The notes below the pieces were generated by a model. It was given only the letters and a program-made list of their open reading frames with translations, did not search any database and had not been told where the DNA came from. A stretch of DNA of 7,376 nucleotides from CAVPEW01 sp050247895 (GTDB lineage: Bacteria > Actinomycetota > Acidimicrobiia > Acidimicrobiales > VFJN01), in contig JBFWTJ010000205.1 of the NCBI GenBank assembly GCA_050247895.1, positions 1-7,376 on the forward strand, read 5' to 3'. Shown piece by piece: positions 5,172-7,376 of the stretch (the stretch's first letter is position 1; the number at the start of each line of letters is the position of its first letter). Made by a program: the position numbers and the translations under genes.

Positions 5172-6104
5172 ATGAAGTGCACCGTCTGCAAGGGTCCGGC
5201 CGTGATCGACGTCCGCCGGCAGAACGCGAACCTGTGCGCCGAGCACTTCCTGCGCATGTGCCGGACCCAGGTCGCCCGGGCCATCGAGGACCACGCCATG
5301 ATCGGCCCCGGGGAGCGGGTCCTGGTCGCGGTGTCGGGCGGCAAGGACTCCCTGGCCCTGTGGGACGTGCTCCTCGACCTCGGCCACCAGGCCGACGGCT
5401 ACTACGTGGGCCTGGGCATCGGCGACTACAGCGCCGCCTCCGCCGAGGCGGCGCGCGCCTACGCCCGCCGGCGGGGCGCGACGCTGATCGAGACCGACCT
5501 GCGGGCCGATCACGGCTTCGACGTGCCCTCGGGCGCCCGCGCCACCCGCCGGGTGCCGTGCTCCGCCTGTGGGCTGTCCAAGCGCCACCTCTTCGACGAC
5601 GCCGCCCGCCGGGGCGGCTACGACGTGGTGGCCACGGGTCACAACCTCGACGACGAGGCCGCGGTGCTGCTCGGCAACGTGCTGCGCTGGCAGGCCGACT
5701 ACCTGGGCCGGCAGCGACCGGTGCTGCCCGAGCGTGACGGCTTCCCCCGCAAGGTCAAGCCCCTGGTGCGCCTGGCCGAGCGCGAGACCGCGGCCTACTG
5801 CGTGCTGCGGGGCATCGACTACCTCGTGGAGGAGTGCCCGATGGCGACCGGCAACCGCCACCTCGGCTACAAGGACGCGCTGAACGCCGTGGAGGAGCGC
5901 TCGCCGGGCACCAAGCACGACTTCTACTTCGGCTTCCTGCGACGGGCCGCCTCCCGCTTCGACGCCGATGCCGAGGTCGAGCGGGAGGCGCTCGGGCCCT
6001 GCGCGAGCTGCGGGGCCCCGACCACCGGGGACGTGTGCGCCTTCTGCCGGCTGGCCGAGCGGGCCACGGCGGTGCCGGTGACCCTGGCGGAGACCCGGCG
6101 GTGA
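5172..6104 (+). CDS. ttuA: TtuA, tRNA-5-methyluridine(54) 2-sulfurtransferase
   Basis: A 310-residue cytosolic ATP-dependent thiolase. TtuA converts ribothymidine 54 in the tRNA T-loop to 2-thioribothymidine, taking sulfur from TtuB thiocarboxylate through a [4Fe-4S] cluster. An N-terminal zinc finger is formed by C3, C6, C22 and H25. The PP-loop SGGKDS at 55-60 binds and activates ATP. Probable cluster ligands are C130 and C133 (CSAC) and C222 (EECP), and these numbers equal those I recall for Thermus thermophilus TtuA. GHNLDDEA is at 156-163, and a C-terminal zinc finger is formed by C277, C280, C289 and C292. The two zinc fingers and the adjacent ttuB-like gene separate it from TtcA, the C32 thiolase. 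Length is normal for the family. A target other than position 54 is possible, because eukaryotic Ncs6 relatives act on U34. The stop overlaps the trmI start by 4 nt. Confidence 0.93.
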   Translation: MKCTVCKGPAVIDVRRQNANLCAEHFLRMCRTQVARAIEDHAMIGPGERVLVAVSGGKDSLALWDVLLDLGHQADGYYVGLGIGDYSAASAEAARAYARRRGATLIETDLRADHGFDVPSGARATRRVPCSACGLSKRHLFDDAARRGGYDVVATGHNLDDEAAVLLGNVLRWQADYLGRQRPVLPERDGFPRKVKPLVRLAERETAAYCVLRGIDYLVEECPMATGNRHLGYKDALNAVEERSPGTKHDFYFGFLRRAASRFDADAEVEREALGPCASCGAPTTGDVCAFCRLAERATAVPVTLAETRR

Positions 6105-6880
6105 GCCGTCCCCTCCGGGCCGGCGAGCAGGTCCTGCTCGTGGACGCCAAGCGCCGTCGCTACCTGGTGACCCTGGAGGCCGGCGGCGAGTTCCACACGC
6201 ACTCCGGCGTGCTCCCGCACGACGAGCTGATCGGCCGGGAGGAGGGCGTCTCCTGCCGCTCCACCTACGGCGTGACCTACACGGCCATGCGCCCGACGCT
6301 GTCGGAGTTCGTGCTCAAGATGCCCCGCGGCGCCCAGGTCATCTACCCGAAGGACCTCGGGCCGATCCTCATGCTGGCCGACGTGTTCCCCGGTGCCCGG
6401 ATCCTCGAGTCGGGGGTCGGCTCGGGCGCGCTGTCGATGACGCTGCTGCGCGCCGGCGCGGAGGTGGTGGGCTACGAGCTGCGTTCCGACTTCGCGTCCC
6501 GGGCCCGCAAGAACGTGACCGCCTTCCTGGGCGAGGAGGTCCTCGACCGCTACCGGGTCGAGGAGCGGGACTGCTACGCCGGGATCGACGAGACCGACCT
6601 CGACCGGGTGGTGCTGGACCTCCCCGAACCCTGGCAGGTCGTCAAGCACGCGGTGCGGGCCCTGCGCCCCGGCGGGATCCTCGTCGCCTACACGCCCACG
6701 ATCCTCCAGGCGTCTCAGCTGCGCGAGACCTTGGCCAGCAGCCCCTTCGGCGTGGCCGAGACCGTCGAGGTGCTCAACCGGAGCTGGCACATCGAGGGCC
6801 AGTCGATCCGCCCCGACCACCGGATGGTGGCCCACACGGGCTTCTTGACCCACGCCCGGCTCCTCGGCCGGGCGGACTGA
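6101..6880 (+). CDS. trmI: TrmI, tRNA (adenine-58-N1)-methyltransferase
   Basis: A 259-residue SAM-dependent enzyme that methylates N1 of adenosine 58 in the tRNA T-loop and normally acts as a homotetramer. The N-terminal beta domain (about 1-70) contains RRRYLVTLEAGGEFHTHSG (18-36). It is followed by the TrmI signature KMPRGAQVIYPKDLGPIL (73-90). The Rossmann-type methyltransferase domain carries motif I ESGVGSGALS (103-112), the acidic residue of GYELRSD (124-130) and the catalytic-site motif DLPEPW (173-178). It resembles mycobacterial Rv2118c and is complete. GTG 6101 overlaps the ttuA stop as GTGA and places the N-terminal domain correctly; the open frame further upstream is inside ttuA. 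Coupling to ttuA puts two T-loop modifications in one operon. The next gene starts 24 nt downstream, without a visible promoter or terminator between them. Confidence 0.95.
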   Translation: MSRPLRAGEQVLLVDAKRRRYLVTLEAGGEFHTHSGVLPHDELIGREEGVSCRSTYGVTYTAMRPTLSEFVLKMPRGAQVIYPKDLGPILMLADVFPGARILESGVGSGALSMTLLRAGAEVVGYELRSDFASRARKNVTAFLGEEVLDRYRVEERDCYAGIDETDLDRVVLDLPEPWQVVKHAVRALRPGGILVAYTPTILQASQLRETLASSPFGVAETVEVLNRSWHIEGQSIRPDHRMVAHTGFLTHARLLGRAD

Positions 6881-6904
6881 CCCCCGCCCACCGCGGCGAC
6901 CGGC

Positions 6905-7376
6905 GTGAGCTCGCTCGACGTCCTGCTCCTGGTGACGATCGTGGCCGCCGGGATCGTCGGCTTCCGCCTGGGCTTCGTGGCCCGGCTCACCTCGTGGGCC
7001 GGCACGGCGCTGGGCATCTACGCCGCGGCCCGGGTGCTGCCCCACCTGCTCGGCTCGGTGGACGACGCCCGGCCCGCGGTCCTGCTGCTGCTCGCGGTCG
7101 GCACCCTGGTGGGCGGCGCGCTGGTCGGCCAGGGCCTCGGGCTGCTGGTCGGCAGCCGGCTCCACGTGGCCCTGCCCCCGGGGCCGGTCCGCCAGGCCGA
7201 CCGCGTGGCGGGCGCCGGGCTCGGGGTGCTGGGCGTCCTGGTCTCGGTGTGGCTCCTGCTGCCGATCATGGCCGACGTCGAGGGCACGATGGCCCGCCAG
7301 ACCCGGTCCTCGACGATCGCACGCTTCGACCACGACAGGTTCCCGGACCCACCCGACACCCTGGCGGCCCTGCGAC
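6905..7376 (+). CDS. CvpA/MarP-like integral membrane protein, N-terminal part (cut by right edge)
   Basis: 157 residues are visible, open to the right edge with no stop. Four membrane helices lie at about 5-20, 29-47, 57-82 and 101-122, arranged as in the CvpA/colicin V-production domain, with the characteristic short opening VSSLDVLLLVTIVAAGIVGF. After helix 4 comes an extracytoplasmic stretch with VEGTMARQTRSSTIARFDHD (125-144). The pattern RQADRVAGAGLGVLGVLVSV (96-115) plus that linker resembles mycobacterial MarP (Rv3671c), in which a trypsin-like periplasmic protease important for acid resistance follows. The protease domain would lie beyond the window, so plain CvpA remains possible. 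GTG 6905 starts the protein directly before helix 1. It follows trmI by 24 nt, so it is probably in the same transcript. Confidence 0.8.
   Translation, partial: MSSLDVLLLVTIVAAGIVGFRLGFVARLTSWAGTALGIYAAARVLPHLLGSVDDARPAVLLLLAVGTLVGGALVGQGLGLLVGSRLHVALPPGPVRQADRVAGAGLGVLGVLVSVWLLLPIMADVEGTMARQTRSSTIARFDHDRFPDPPDTLAALR

Noticed and set aside
5924..7333. A 469-codon open frame on the minus strand opposite trmI and the MarP-like gene
   Set aside because: Its translation is low-complexity His/Gly/Arg/Val-rich text of the kind produced antisense to GC-rich genes, while the plus strand has clear TrmI motifs and membrane helices.

Overview
The window is very GC-rich, with dense coding, many GTG starts and stop/start overlaps between neighbouring genes. 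Gene content fits a high-GC actinobacterium: a CvpA/MarP-like membrane protein, an actinobacterial Holin-X-like protein, Rv2118c-type TrmI and leaderless promoters with TAnnnT -10 boxes. The TtuB/TtuA pair makes a deep-branching lineage such as Acidimicrobiia my best guess, but the taxonomy is inference. I see no mobile element, CRISPR array, tRNA or rRNA, and no gene-free stretch longer than about 120 bases.

Layout. (1) Positions 1-1293, minus strand: a two-gene unit. A 136-residue hypothetical protein is followed, almost without a gap, by a transketolase whose C-terminal half is cut off by the left edge. (2) Positions 1294-1372: a compact divergent promoter region. On each strand a TAnnnT box lies 6-7 nt before the start codon, so both transcripts are probably leaderless. 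(3) Positions 1373-3450, plus strand: a TetR-family regulator translationally coupled (TAGTG) to a PBP4/DacB-type D-Ala-D-Ala carboxypeptidase with an intact SxxK/SxN/KTG triad. (4) Positions 3447-4180: a 120-base linker holding a perfect 12-bp hairpin inside a doubtful 40-codon ORF, then a stand-alone LON-substrate-binding-domain protein. (5) Positions 4196 to the right edge: a tightly overlapping chain on the plus strand. It starts with three small membrane or basic proteins (107, 75 and 74 aa). A TtuB-like ubiquitin-fold sulfur carrier, the tRNA thiolase TtuA and the tRNA m1A58 methyltransferase TrmI follow. A MarP/CvpA-like membrane protein comes last and runs off the right edge.

The clearest joint function is in block 5. 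TtuB and TtuA would 2-thiolate ribothymidine 54, and TrmI methylates adenosine 58, so one transcript appears to encode two modifications of the same T-loop. Block 3 pairs a regulator with a peptidoglycan-trimming enzyme. The most unusual details are the Ala-Gly tail after the Gly-Gly of TtuB, the uncharacterised trio of tiny proteins leading into ttuB-ttuA-trmI, the nested mini-ORF/hairpin before the LON gene, and a repeated -10/GGCGG promoter pattern.
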